Part shown: one piece after another, positions 33,652 to 41,203 of the stretch
How positions within the stretch are numbered: the stretch's first letter is position 1
How the letters are laid out: every line of letters starts with the position of its first letter
Origin: an archaeon
Lineage (GTDB): Archaea; Thermoproteota; Nitrososphaeria; Nitrososphaerales; Gagatemarchaeaceae
Reading direction: 5' to 3'
Length of the DNA: 64,000 nucleotides
Assembly (NCBI GenBank): GCA_021848045.1
Contig: JAJZNC010000046.1
Span: 1-64,000 of the forward strand
Position numbers and translations under genes: made by a program
Notes under the pieces: model-generated
Databases searched by the model: none
What the model was told of the DNA's origin: nothing
Seen by the model: only the letters and a program-made list of their open reading frames with translations

Positions 33652-34305
33652 CTAGCCGTTCCCCGCCCTGAGGGGGTCTTCCACGCCCGCGCCCTCGAAG
33701 GCCTTCACCCTCGACGCGCAGCCGTCGCACCGCCAGCAGTGCGCCTCTCCGGCGCGGTGACAGCTCCAGGTGAGCTCCAGCGGGACTCGGATCCTAGCCG
33801 CGAGCGCCACGACCTCCGCCTTGCTCTTGTCTCTGAGCGGGCGCACTATCTTGAGGCCGTTCATCCTCAACCGAGGGGATGACGCCAGGAGCGCCTTCTC
33901 GAGGCTGGAGAAGAAGGCCTCGCCCGTGTCCTCGAACGCCCGCCTGTCGTCGAGGTTGTGCCCCCCGACCAGCCTGTGCGAGCCCCTCTCCTCCGCGAAC
34001 GCGGCCGCCATCGAGTAGAAGACGGCGTTCTTCATCGGGATGTACGTCGCAGGGACCTCCTCGCCCGAGAGCCACCTCGAGCCCTCGATGTCCCTCGCCT
34101 CCTTGAGGTCCGGGATGCTCACGAACCTGTGCTCTAGCACCCCCACGCGCCTCCCCAGGAGCCTCGCGGCGCGGAGCTCGGCGGCGGCGGTCCCGTGTAT
34201 CTCCACCGTAAGGGCCCTCGTGGCCTTGCCCTCCCTCCTCGAGAGGCACAGGCAGGTCGCGGAGTCTATACCTCCAGAGAGGAGGACTATCGCTTCCGTC
34301 GCCTT
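33652..34305 (-). CDS. queC: 7-cyano-7-deazaguanine synthase QueC, start unclear
   Basis: QueC makes preQ0 from 7-carboxy-7-deazaguanine with ATP and ammonia. The PP-loop is VLLSGGIDSATCL at the very start; VGGHNLDDRRAF and the C-terminal zinc site (CHRAGEAHCWRCDGC) are present. The odd point is the start: between the queD stop codon and about 34332 this frame has no ATG, GTG or TTG, and the open frame upstream only overlaps queD. Translation may start at a rare codon such as ATA at 34290 or ACG at 34299, or a frameshift from queD could give a fusion. The stated 5' end is an estimate. Confidence 0.85.
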   Translation of the reverse strand, partial: KATEAIVLLSGGIDSATCLCLSRREGKATRALTVEIHGTAAAELRAARLLGRRVGVLEHRFVSIPDLKEARDIEGSRWLSGEEVPATYIPMKNAVFYSMAAAFAEERGSHRLVGGHNLDDRRAFEDTGEAFFSSLEKALLASSPRLRMNGLKIVRPLRDKSKAEVVALAARIRVPLELTWSCHRAGEAHCWRCDGCASRVKAFEGAGVEDPLRAGNG

Positions 34306-35186
34306 TCTGCCTCTCTGGATCGGAGCCTTGAGAGGAGCTGCGTCCCCTTGTTCAGCCCTTCGTAGACGTAGACCCCCACCGCGTCCACGTTGCCCGGCAT
34401 CCGCGGCGCGATCCTCCGCAGGAGCTCCCGGGCCAGGTTCTCGACCGTGGCCTCCCCGTCCATCAGCACCGTGGTCTCCCTCGGGACGTGCAGGCTGAAC
34501 TCCCCGTGGACGGTGTAGAACGCCAGGTCGACGTGCGTCTGCGTCCTCCCCGTGACGTACCTCTCGTTGATGAACAGCTTGTGGTCGAGGTCCGAGATTG
34601 CCTCCTTGATTATCGGCTTCGCGTCGTTGAAGTCGACGACCATCCCGTCCTGGGGCCTCCCGACTATCTCGACGAGGGCAGAGGACGTGTGGCCGTGCAT
34701 GACCGAGCACTTCTCGGTCTTCGGGAGGATGTGGGCGTAGTCGAAGTTGAACGAAGGGTCGTCCAGGAAGATCGTCTGCAGCCTTCCGCCGGGCGCCTCG
34801 CGCCCGCGCCTCTCCAGCCTCGAGACCCTCAGCCCCGAGTCCGCCGCGTCGCTCCTCTCGTCGCTGATCTCGATGGCGACGCACCTCCTCCCGGATGCTA
34901 TGGCCGCCCTCCTCTCGGACGGGGAGAGCTCGCGTCCCACGAACAGCGCCGTGCGCCCCTCCACCACGAAGTCCGCCTTCAGCTTCGATCCTCCTCCCAG
35001 GGGAGCGCCGCTCTCGTACCTGAGCCCGAGCGAGTCGAGGAGGGTCGCGACGCCCGCTAGGAGGCCTGTCTTGTGCTGGGCTCCGCCCCCGACGAAGGAC
35101 CTCGCGTATCCTCCGTCGTCCAGCGACTCGAGCTGTCTGAGTATCTGGGAGCTCTCAGCGATGTCCCTCCTCGCGGGGTCTCGCAC
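34287..35186 (-). CDS. queD: 6-carboxytetrahydropterin synthase QueD with extra N-terminal domain
   Basis: QueD acts between MptA and QueE/QueC in preQ0 synthesis. The catalytic part covers residues about 155-299: the zinc His in FNFDYAHILP, the signature CSVMHGHTSSALVE (CxxxHGH, diagnostic for QueD), VVDFNDAKPIIKEAISDLDHKLF and the catalytic Glu near GVYVYEG. The first 150 residues are not part of the family; they contain KLKADFVVEGRTALFVGREL and CVAIEISDE, a strand order like a small nuclease or Rossmann fold. The GTG at 35186 is chosen because a ccgtataagc box lies 28 bases upstream; an ATG at 35366 would run into the tRNA-Gly promoter. Confidence 0.85.
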   Translation of the reverse strand: MRDPARRDIAESSQILRQLESLDDGGYARSFVGGGAQHKTGLLAGVATLLDSLGLRYESGAPLGGGSKLKADFVVEGRTALFVGRELSPSERRAAIASGRRCVAIEISDERSDAADSGLRVSRLERRGREAPGGRLQTIFLDDPSFNFDYAHILPKTEKCSVMHGHTSSALVEIVGRPQDGMVVDFNDAKPIIKEAISDLDHKLFINERYVTGRTQTHVDLAFYTVHGEFSLHVPRETTVLMDGEATVENLARELLRRIAPRMPGNVDAVGVYVYEGLNKGTQLLSRLRSREAERRRKR

Positions 35187-35352
35187 GGTCGGACGCGCGG
35201 CGCGCTTCGGCTTATACGGGTTTCTGGCTGTGGAGGCGTGGTCCGGTGCGGGCTCTCGAACCGGCCCGCCCTGCTGGCGTTCGCCGCTCGGCGGGTCGCG
35301 GGCGGTGACCAGAAGCGGACGACCATCTTCGCTCCACAAGACAGAGCTAATC

Positions 35353-35362
35353 AAATTTATAC
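35353..35362 (+). promoter_or_regulatory. TATA box of tRNA-Gly
   Basis: aaatttatac is centred about 29 bases before the tRNA 5' end. Confidence 0.65.
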
Positions 35363-35386
35363 CCATGAAAGGGGCTCAAACGCTGA

Positions 35387-35458
35387 GCGGCCGTGATCTA
35401 GTGGTCAGGATTGGGGCTTCCCAAGCCTCCTGCGCGGGTTCGAATCCCGCCGGCCGCA
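35387..35458 (+). tRNA. tRNA-Gly(CCC)
   Basis: The acceptor stem GCGGCCG/CGGCCGC pairs perfectly with discriminator A. The anticodon stem GGGGC/GCCUC (one wobble) holds the loop UUCCCAA, anticodon CCC. The T arm is GCGGG-UUCGAAU-CCCGC. There is no intron and no encoded CCA. The 72-base length is normal. Confidence 0.95.
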
Positions 35459-35565
35459 TCGCCTTCACACCGCGTCATCGCCGCCAGCGGCGCACAGGTC
35501 GTCGACGAACCGCGCTGCGCCTTGTCCCATGGCAGCGCCTCCTGCGGCTCTCCCCGGTCGATTGC

Positions 35566-36036
35566 CTAGCCCGTCGCCGGCGTCCCGCCTTCGGCAGCCC
35601 CTAGCGCCTTCAGGGCCTCCTTGACGTGCCGCGTCGGCTGGAACTGCGACGAGAAGATGTGGCGGACCACCCCCTCACTGTCTATCACGTAGGTCACCCT
35701 GCCTGGCAGGAGCCCGAGCGAGGACGGCACGCCGTACTTCTTCCTGAGCTCGCCGTTGGGGTCGCTTGCGAGCTTGAACGGGAGGTCGCACTCGGTCGCG
35801 AAATCCTTGTGGGAGTCCACCGAGTCGGAGCTCACGCCCACCACCTCGGCCCCGAGCGCCCGGATCTCGCGGTAGCTCTGTCGGAAAGCGCCCGCCTCCG
35901 CCGTGCATCCCGGGGTCTTGTCCTTCGGGTAGAAGTAGAGCACGACGCTCCCACGCTCGAGGAGCTCTCCGAGCCTCACGGTTGACCCGTCCTGGGAGGC
36001 CAGCGAGAACTCCGGCGCCCTGTCCCCGACCTTCAC
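35566..36036 (-). CDS. bcp: Peroxiredoxin (PrxQ/Bcp type)
   Basis: It reduces hydrogen peroxide and organic peroxides. The thioredoxin-fold blocks are GDRAPEFSLASQDGSTVRL, VVLYFYPKDKTPGCTAEAGAFRQ with the peroxidatic Cys, and VVGVSSDSVDSHKDFA. The second Cys five residues later, common in PrxQ, is replaced (TAEAG), but another Cys lies in ATECDLPFKLASD, so it may act as a one-Cys or atypical two-Cys enzyme. The start ATG at 36036 gives MKVGDRAPEF. Length 156 is normal. Confidence 0.93.
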   Translation of the reverse strand: MKVGDRAPEFSLASQDGSTVRLGELLERGSVVLYFYPKDKTPGCTAEAGAFRQSYREIRALGAEVVGVSSDSVDSHKDFATECDLPFKLASDPNGELRKKYGVPSSLGLLPGRVTYVIDSEGVVRHIFSSQFQPTRHVKEALKALGAAEGGTPATG

Positions 36037-36065
36037 TCCCGTCGTGACCCGACCTCCCCGCGAAG

Positions 36066-36401
36066 CTAGACTCCGGTGGCCTGCCTCAGCCCGATCGTGC
36101 CGTTCCTTATGTCCAGCTCGTAGACCTCGTTGACGTCCAGGCGCATCGCGAACATGTCGTACTCGCTCTCGGTCAGCACCATCGTGATCTTCGGGAAAGC
36201 CATCTCCCTCATCTGGGGCATGAGGCCCATCCCCTGGAGCTGCGACACCATGCTCTGCACCATCCGGTTCTCCTCCCCTCCCATCCCGTATGCCTGCGTG
36301 GTCGCCCTCTGCCTCACCTCGACTAGCTCGATCTGCTTCGCGGGCAGCCCGGTGTAAGGGTCGGTGACGCTGCTTATGCGCTGGACCTTGACCTGCACCA
36401 T
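36066..36401 (-). CDS. Small conserved archaeal protein, arcadin-1-like
   Basis: The 111-residue protein starts VQVKVQRISSVTDPYTGLPAKQIELVEVR, has a Met- and Gln-rich middle (NRMVQSMVSQLQGMGLMPQM) and ends with FPKITMVLTESEYDMF and VNEVYELDIRNGTIGLR. From memory the DPYTGLP opening and the final beta strands recall arcadin-1, a protein encoded near crenactin in some archaea. No actin gene is in this window, so the assignment is tentative. The stop lies 29 bases before the peroxiredoxin start on the same strand. Confidence 0.65.
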   Translation of the reverse strand: MVQVKVQRISSVTDPYTGLPAKQIELVEVRQRATTQAYGMGGEENRMVQSMVSQLQGMGLMPQMREMAFPKITMVLTESEYDMFAMRLDVNEVYELDIRNGTIGLRQATGV

Positions 36402-36453
36402 GACGGACCTAGCTTCCTCCGGAGAGTTATAACAATATCTGAGGCGGTGAGCG

Positions 36454-37020
36454 CTACGCGGCCTCTTCCCGCTCCTGCTCCTCTACGTCTTCCTGCTCGT
36501 CGAGGTCGGCGTCCGCAGCCTCGAAGTCCTCCTCCTCCTCGTCGATGGGGATGGCTCGCGGCCCCTCGGGCGGCGGCCTCGCTTCGGCCTCCTCCTCCAT
36601 CTTGACCTCGGCTATCACCTCCTGCGATTCGGGCGGCGGCTGCTTGCCCATCAGGTCCTCGATGTACTCCGGGCTCACCACCCTGGCCATCGAAAGGTTC
36701 ACGAGGCTGTGCTGAGAAGCATCCCCGGTAACGCGCCCCGTGGGGCCTGCCATCTGACGCCACTTTAGCTTGCTGTTGCCGCTCTTCGACGTGTAGATTA
36801 TCCCCAGAACCTCGTTCGCGTTGACGAACGTGATGTCCCGTATCTTCTTGAGGGTGACCTTGTCGGCAGCCTCGATGTAGATCGAGCCTGGCTCAGACTC
36901 TTTCTCCGGGAAGACCTCGGGGTCTCTCATGTACGACTCTGGGATGAAGCTCCTGCAGGTGCTGTTCACGAGAAACCGCCTGAACGCTTCAAGATGGCAA
37001 GTTACGTCGATCTCTACCAT
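36454..37020 (-). CDS. Hypothetical protein with acidic tail
   Basis: Residues 1-120 form a mixed alpha-beta domain (MVEIDVTCHLEAFRRFLVN, GSIYIEAADKVTLKKIRDI, ANEVLGIIYTSKSGNSKLKW). The last 60 residues are strongly acidic and Gln-rich (PIDEEEEDFEAADADLDEQE), like interaction tails of nucleic-acid proteins or chaperones. A catatttgaatatgg sequence at 37061-37075 holds box A for a start at 37020. It is probably co-transcribed with the next gene (36401). I do not recognise a family. Confidence 0.7.
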   Translation of the reverse strand: MVEIDVTCHLEAFRRFLVNSTCRSFIPESYMRDPEVFPEKESEPGSIYIEAADKVTLKKIRDITFVNANEVLGIIYTSKSGNSKLKWRQMAGPTGRVTGDASQHSLVNLSMARVVSPEYIEDLMGKQPPPESQEVIAEVKMEEEAEARPPPEGPRAIPIDEEEEDFEAADADLDEQEDVEEQEREEAA

Positions 37021-37113
37021 GACGATGCCCCTCCCCGGGCACTCTCGACCTCGAACCGGTCATATTTGAATATGGCCATGCGAAACAACACGGTTCGTCT
37101 GACGGGCCGAGTT

Positions 37114-37749
37114 TCAGGGGAGGCTGCAGCTCCCTGTGAGGAACGGGGTGGGCGCGTACGTCCCGGTGACATCGGGCTCGAGCAGCGCCGGATGAGCCGA
37201 GTGATTCACGATAAGCAGCACATAGACGGCGCATCCCTGAGATAGCCTGAGGTCGTACTGGAACGAGTTCCCGGTATGCTCCGTCACATATCCGTAAGGG
37301 GAACTGTCGAGGTAGTTGGCCACATCGCTGACGTTCATGATATAGAAGCTAAGCGTCGAGTTCGAACTGACAGAGACGTGGTTGTCGAATGTATCCAGGA
37401 GGTCCCACGCGAAGGTCGAGTTCGCGGGAACCGTCTGGTTGAGGGTCCAGATGGGTAGAGAGATATTTTGCCCTGGCGACTGATAGACGAAGCTCGTCCT
37501 GTCGTAGTTGCTCAGCATAGATTGCATCTCCTGGTACGTTTCGTTAAGCTCCGCGCGCAAGTAGGAGGCTTCATTCCTGTTGAGGGTGCTCGTCGCAGAT
37601 AAGACAGAATTCGCCTGCTGCAGGGAGTCGTACTTGTAAACGAGGGAGTTGTAGTTTCCCTGGTCGTAGTATGCTTGAACTGCAGTTCCTCCAAGGAAGA
37701 AGAGGGCCACTATGCAGATGGTTTGGATAAGGCGCCAGGAGATGCCCAT
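37114..37749 (-). CDS. Membrane-anchored extracytoplasmic protein
   Basis: The ATG at 37749 gives a protein starting with one transmembrane segment (RLIQTICIVALFFLGGTAV). It is followed by a short coiled region (YKYDSLQQANSVLSA, NEASYLRAELNETYQEM) and about 120 residues of outside-facing beta domain with many N-glycosylation-type sites (NQTV, NSTF, NVSD, NHSA). Box A (gcttaaattc) lies about 27 bases upstream, which fixes this start over a GTG at 37803. It has Cys residues near the C-terminus. Function unknown. Confidence 0.7.
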   Translation of the reverse strand: MGISWRLIQTICIVALFFLGGTAVQAYYDQGNYNSLVYKYDSLQQANSVLSATSTLNRNEASYLRAELNETYQEMQSMLSNYDRTSFVYQSPGQNISLPIWTLNQTVPANSTFAWDLLDTFDNHVSVSSNSTLSFYIMNVSDVANYLDSSPYGYVTEHTGNSFQYDLRLSQGCAVYVLLIVNHSAHPALLEPDVTGTYAPTPFLTGSCSLP

Positions 37750-37805
37750 GAGAACGATGTCTAAGCGCGCGAATTTAAGCACCCTTTTCCACGGTCGCGC
37801 CACGC

Positions 37806-38354
37806 CCTACCGGGCCCTTCGGCTCTACGAACTTTCCGTCGATTCGGCGCCCGTGCTCATCGATGACCATCTGTCACTCAGCCCCTTGCTCAGGGGGGTG
37901 AAGGATGGCATACGCTACGCCCCGAAGGTGATCGTGACCGACGATGACCGCGCCTGGAAGGCCGCCGTGACGACAGTCTTCCCCGACGTCTCCATCCAGC
38001 TCTGCGTGGTCCACTTCGAGAGCGTGGCCGACGAGGTACTCCCGAAGAGGAAGAGGACGCTCGAGCAGGAGGAGTTCAAGGGACTGGTTAGACGGTCATC
38101 TACACACCGAGTGAAGAGGCTGCCGCGCGAGCCATGGCGGAGATGCTCGAAGCGAGGAGAAACGGACGCTTCAAGGCTTGACCGGGTACCTGCTCGCAGA
38201 TGGACGTCCGTATCTTCGACCATCTGTGACGCAACAGTCCCGAAGAGTTCGCTACGTCCCGAGATTAGGCGTTCAAGAACCTCTTCCATCCGGTCCACCT
38301 GGGAGGCGGCCTTTCATTCTCGATCAAATGCAAGTCTCGGTATTCGTCCTTGAT
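37806..38354 (+). pseudogene. Broken IS256/MULE-like transposase
   Basis: A continuous stretch reads RLYELSVDSAPVLIDDHL and APKVIVTDDDRAWKAAVTTVFP followed by IQLCVVHFESVADEVLP, the DDE-site region of IS256/MULE-type transposases with the typical CxxH after the second Asp. At about 38100 the frame shifts and continues IYTPSEEAARAMAEMLEARRNGRFKA before a TGA. Further fragments (AFKNLFHPVHLGGG) appear in other frames. Both the N-terminal part and the intact C-terminus are lacking. It is a dead copy. Confidence 0.65.
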
Positions 38355-38441
38355 ATCCTCGAAGACCATGGTAGGCCGTTTCCCCCGGCTAGAGTACCCG
38401 ATCATGAAACCCTGCCGGTCGTTCCAAACGCTCACTGGGAC

Positions 38442-38717
38442 TCAGCCCCTTAGATAATCAGACAACTCTTCGGAACAAAGGTCGATGCAGGCAACCAGCC
38501 AACGCTTCTGCTCTTCATTGATGTCCAGATTCTCGCTCCCCTTCCAGAACACTCCGTATGGTAAGTGCGTGACCACCTCTTGGTAGCGCGACACGTAGTG
38601 CTCGAAACGCGCGTTCCTGGCGGCAGATATTATGGCACGCCAGGCGAGGAATAGGGTGGGTATGACTCCGATTGCCAATACTGCGTTGGCGACGTAGCTC
38701 GCGGTCTCCCAGTTCAA
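38442..38717 (-). CDS. Small single-pass membrane protein
   Basis: Ninety-one residues: a transmembrane helix (ASYVANAVLAIGVIPTLFLAWRAI) near the N-terminus, then a soluble helical part with Trp and Tyr (HYVSRYQEVVTHLPYGVFWKG, NEEQKRWLVACIDLCSEEL). The pattern is common among small proteins of phage or mobile origin. It lies just after the dead transposase on the opposite strand. Function unknown. Confidence 0.5.
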   Translation of the reverse strand: MNWETASYVANAVLAIGVIPTLFLAWRAIISAARNARFEHYVSRYQEVVTHLPYGVFWKGSENLDINEEQKRWLVACIDLCSEELSDYLRG

Positions 38718-38800
38718 CCGAAGTCCCGGCGGAATGTTGCGATTCTAGTCTTTCCTGATTCGGTCTGCAACCAATTGTCATATCGTGGAACTACTTGAAT

Positions 38801-39025
38801 ATGGGTAGGCGCGGCACCTCTCGGGAGCCGGATGGATTCGTCGAGGCAGGGTCTACACTGACCGAGACGGCCAGGTGCGACCGCTGCGGGGGCGCCCTCG
38901 CGCTGGTGCTGGAAAGGGCCCTCGGACCGGAGCACCTCCACCGAGAGTTCGAGTGCCCGGGCTGCCTGGCACAATACTCGGCGTGCAGCGCCGAGGGCTT
39001 CAAGATAGAGCGGCACGCCCACTGA
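38801..39025 (+). CDS. Small zinc-ribbon protein
   Basis: The 74-residue protein contains ARCDRCGGALALVLERAL and FECPGCLAQYSAC, two Cys pairs in zinc-ribbon spacing with about 24 residues between, and ends with HAH. I chose the ATG at 38801; TTG at 38795 is in frame. It is monocistronic. A role in nucleic acid or protein binding is likely but no family is evident. Confidence 0.55.
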   Translation: MGRRGTSREPDGFVEAGSTLTETARCDRCGGALALVLERALGPEHLHREFECPGCLAQYSACSAEGFKIERHAH

Positions 39026-39243
39026 CCTCCCCCGGAGACGGAAGCCTAATCAGGCCCGGCGGCCCGAGACGGACCGTGGGTAATGATCGACAAAGCCGTC
39101 CGACACCTGGATGACGACGATTCTTGAGATGAGAACCCACGCGAAACGAGCGGCCGCCTGGAGCGCCCACCCGGAAGGGGGCCAGGCCGCCGCGGTCGCC
39201 CGAGGCCGTCTTCCCGACGCCGTCCGGCCAAAGACCTATCTCC

Positions 39244-39828
39244 ATGGTCTGCCGTCTGCAGACCCGCTTGCGCTTCCTCGTCCGCGCGTCACCAGCAGAG
39301 CGTGACCGCCTCGCCGCGCTTGACTCTCTCAAGGGGGTCGCGAAGATGCTCGGGGCCCGGGTGTCTCATCCCAGATGGACGTCCGGGGGCTCCATCGAGT
39401 TCGACGTCTTCGCCCCCTCTGTGGTCGACTTTCAGCTCTTCACCGCCGCTCTTGAGCCTCTCGCGGTGGTCGAGCACTCCAGGAACCTTGACGAGCCCCC
39501 CAGGTTCCAGCCCAAGGAGAGGGTCGTCGAGGAGGCGGTGCGGTACTTCAACGCCGAGAGGTACTGGGAATGCCACGAGGCCCTCGAGTCGATCTGGCGC
39601 CCCGCCCGAGGAAAGGAGAGGCTTCTCCTCCAGGGGATGATCCTCGTCTGCGCCGCCATGGTCCACGTCCAGAGAGGCGAGCCGGACGTTGCCCTCGGCA
39701 TCTACAAGAGGGCACTCCCTCAGATAATGTGGGACGCGGAGTCCTACCATGGGGTCGACGTCCCGAGGCTTCGGGAGCGGGTGAAAGAGTCACTCGCCAG
39801 AGGCGAGTTCCCTCCCTTCAGGATCTAG
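39244..39828 (+). CDS. DUF309-domain protein
   Basis: Residues about 95-165 carry the DUF309 pattern: YFNAERYWECHEALESIWRPARGKERLLLQGMILVCAAMVHVQRG. This helical domain is found in bacteria and archaea without a settled function; the conserved HE and WR residues look like a metal or ligand site. The N-terminal 90 residues are a small alpha-beta part (FDVFAPSVVDFQLFTAALEPL). Start ATG at 39244. It overlaps the convergent membrane protein gene by four bases. Confidence 0.85.
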   Translation: MVCRLQTRLRFLVRASPAERDRLAALDSLKGVAKMLGARVSHPRWTSGGSIEFDVFAPSVVDFQLFTAALEPLAVVEHSRNLDEPPRFQPKERVVEEAVRYFNAERYWECHEALESIWRPARGKERLLLQGMILVCAAMVHVQRGEPDVALGIYKRALPQIMWDAESYHGVDVPRLRERVKESLARGEFPPFRI

Positions 39829-40226
39829 CCAAAGACAGGGAGGTTCAGGGGGCTGTCCTTCTCGGAGAGCTCCCTTCCCGGCCTCGAGGCGACGAACTCT
39901 ACGGCGGCTGCCACTATGGCGAGGGTGGCCGAGGGAAGCGAGTTCGAGCCGAACGCCCCCCACTTCGCTACCACCAGGCCGAGGACGACCACCGAGAGGC
40001 CCCCGCCTAGCAGGAACGCCCAGCCGAAGCCCTTCAGGGAGACCAGCGAGGCGACGACGAGCAGCAAGCCGACCACGACAAGGGCCTGGTAGTCGTAGAA
40101 CATAGCGGCAGGGCAGCCGTTCGCAGGGCAGCCGTACGGCGCGTCGAGCGCACCCATCGCGACGTACGCCCCAAACGCGCCGTTGGCCAACCCCAGCACC
40201 GAGCCAAGGGCCCGAATCGGGGTCAA
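39825..40226 (-). CDS. Four-transmembrane small protein
   Basis: The 133-residue protein has four hydrophobic segments (GSVLGLANGAFGAYVAMGAL, YQALVVVGLLLVVASLVSL, GWAFLLGGGLSVVVLGLVV, LPSATLAIVAAAVEFVA). A loop after the first contains two Cys (YGCPANGCPAAMF), outside or in the membrane, possibly forming a disulfide. No family recognised. It follows the 40230-40679 gene by three bases, so they form an operon. Confidence 0.65.
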   Translation of the reverse strand: MTPIRALGSVLGLANGAFGAYVAMGALDAPYGCPANGCPAAMFYDYQALVVVGLLLVVASLVSLKGFGWAFLLGGGLSVVVLGLVVAKWGAFGSNSLPSATLAIVAAAVEFVASRPGRELSEKDSPLNLPVFG

Positions 40227-40229
40227 GGC

Positions 40230-40679
40230 CTACTTCATCATCCGGAGCCTGTAGAACCCTGCTTCGATTGACTTGTTGATGTGGTCCTTCACGAGGAAGA
40301 GCCTGTGCATCGTCTCGCCGTCGTCTTCACCGATCGTCCAGTCCTGACCGACCGCGAACTCGTGCTGTGTGCCGTTCCGTGGGCACGTGTGCTTCAGGAC
40401 CTTCCCGGGCTTCACTCCGAGGCTCACCATGTAGACGCCCTTCATGTCGGTGCACGTGAGTATCCCCCACTGCTCGTCCTCGGGGACCTCTTCGAAGCCC
40501 ACGCTCGGCTTCAAAGGCTCTCCATAGCGCTTGTCGTCGCAGAACAGCCTCTTGCAGCCTCTGCAGATCCAGACGTCGACCACCCCCTGAAGGTAGTTGT
40601 CCCTGTTGACGTTGACCATTCCGGCGATGACGATCTCGTGCTCGTGCTTTGCCCCGCCCGTGTTCTCGACAGCTGTCAT
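40230..40679 (-). CDS. Hypothetical protein with Cys motif
   Basis: The 149-residue soluble protein has WICRGCKRLFCDDKRYG near residue 40, with further Cys in LTCTDMKG and HTCPRNGTQHEF, enough for one zinc site. The C-terminal helix (HRLFLVKDHINKSIEAGFYRL) is amphipathic. Its start overlaps the stop of the upstream HTH gene by four bases (ATGA), so translation is coupled. Function unknown. Confidence 0.65.
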   Translation of the reverse strand: MTAVENTGGAKHEHEIVIAGMVNVNRDNYLQGVVDVWICRGCKRLFCDDKRYGEPLKPSVGFEEVPEDEQWGILTCTDMKGVYMVSLGVKPGKVLKHTCPRNGTQHEFAVGQDWTIGEDDGETMHRLFLVKDHINKSIEAGFYRLRMMK

Positions 40680-41053
40680 CTCGGCGTCCGACCTACCCCC
40701 GGACCGCCGGCATTTGTGCCCTTCGATTCCCCGGGGACCAGGGTGATCAGCTCAAGGGTCAGCCTGTCCACAAGGAGCCTCCTCTCCTTCCTCTCCCTCG
40801 CCGCCCTCTCCTCGTACGCCCTGAACAGGTTGGAGAGGGCCAGCCTGGGGTGTACCGGGAGGTACCTTCCGCCCTTGGCCTCGACTATCATCATGCCTCT
40901 GGCGCGGAGCGCCTCGGCCGCGGCCCTCTCCCGCGAGTCGGCCGGCGTGCAAGTCCCGACCCTGAGGGCTGCCACGTAGAGCTCCGCCTCTTCGCCCGGG
41001 ATCCCCAGGTGGTCCTGCATGTCCCTGACGAGCGACCTTTCGTCCCTAGGCAT
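40676..41053 (-). CDS. Winged-helix protein, TrmB-like
   Basis: The ATG at 41053 lies about 26 bases after a cttttaacg box, fitting a leaderless start; an upstream frame to 41167 is open but less likely. Residues 1-70 have the TrmB N-terminal arrangement: LVRDMQDHLGIPGEEAELYVAALRVG, then an HTH (TPADSRERAAAEALRARGMMIVE) and a wing (GGRYLPVHP). A helical tail (LSNLFRAYEERAARERKERRLL) could dimerise. It heads the operon of three minus-strand genes down to 39825. Confidence 0.6.
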   Translation of the reverse strand: MPRDERSLVRDMQDHLGIPGEEAELYVAALRVGTCTPADSRERAAAEALRARGMMIVEAKGGRYLPVHPRLALSNLFRAYEERAARERKERRLLVDRLTLELITLVPGESKGTNAGGPGVGRTPR

Positions 41054-41203
41054 GGGGCGAAGGGGGCCCCTGGCGTTAAAAGAAGTGCCGACCTGTGATT
41101 GCAAGTCTTTCATCATTTGCTGTAAGGGTACATGATTATTACGCAGATTCCAATTCCTGGAAGCCACCCGTTATAGGGGTCATGCTCCGGTCTCACTCCC
41201 AGC

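Noticed and set aside
33652-34884. QueC read as a 410-residue protein
   Set aside because: The added N-terminal part is the out-of-frame shadow of queD and consists of Arg, Gly and Asp runs.
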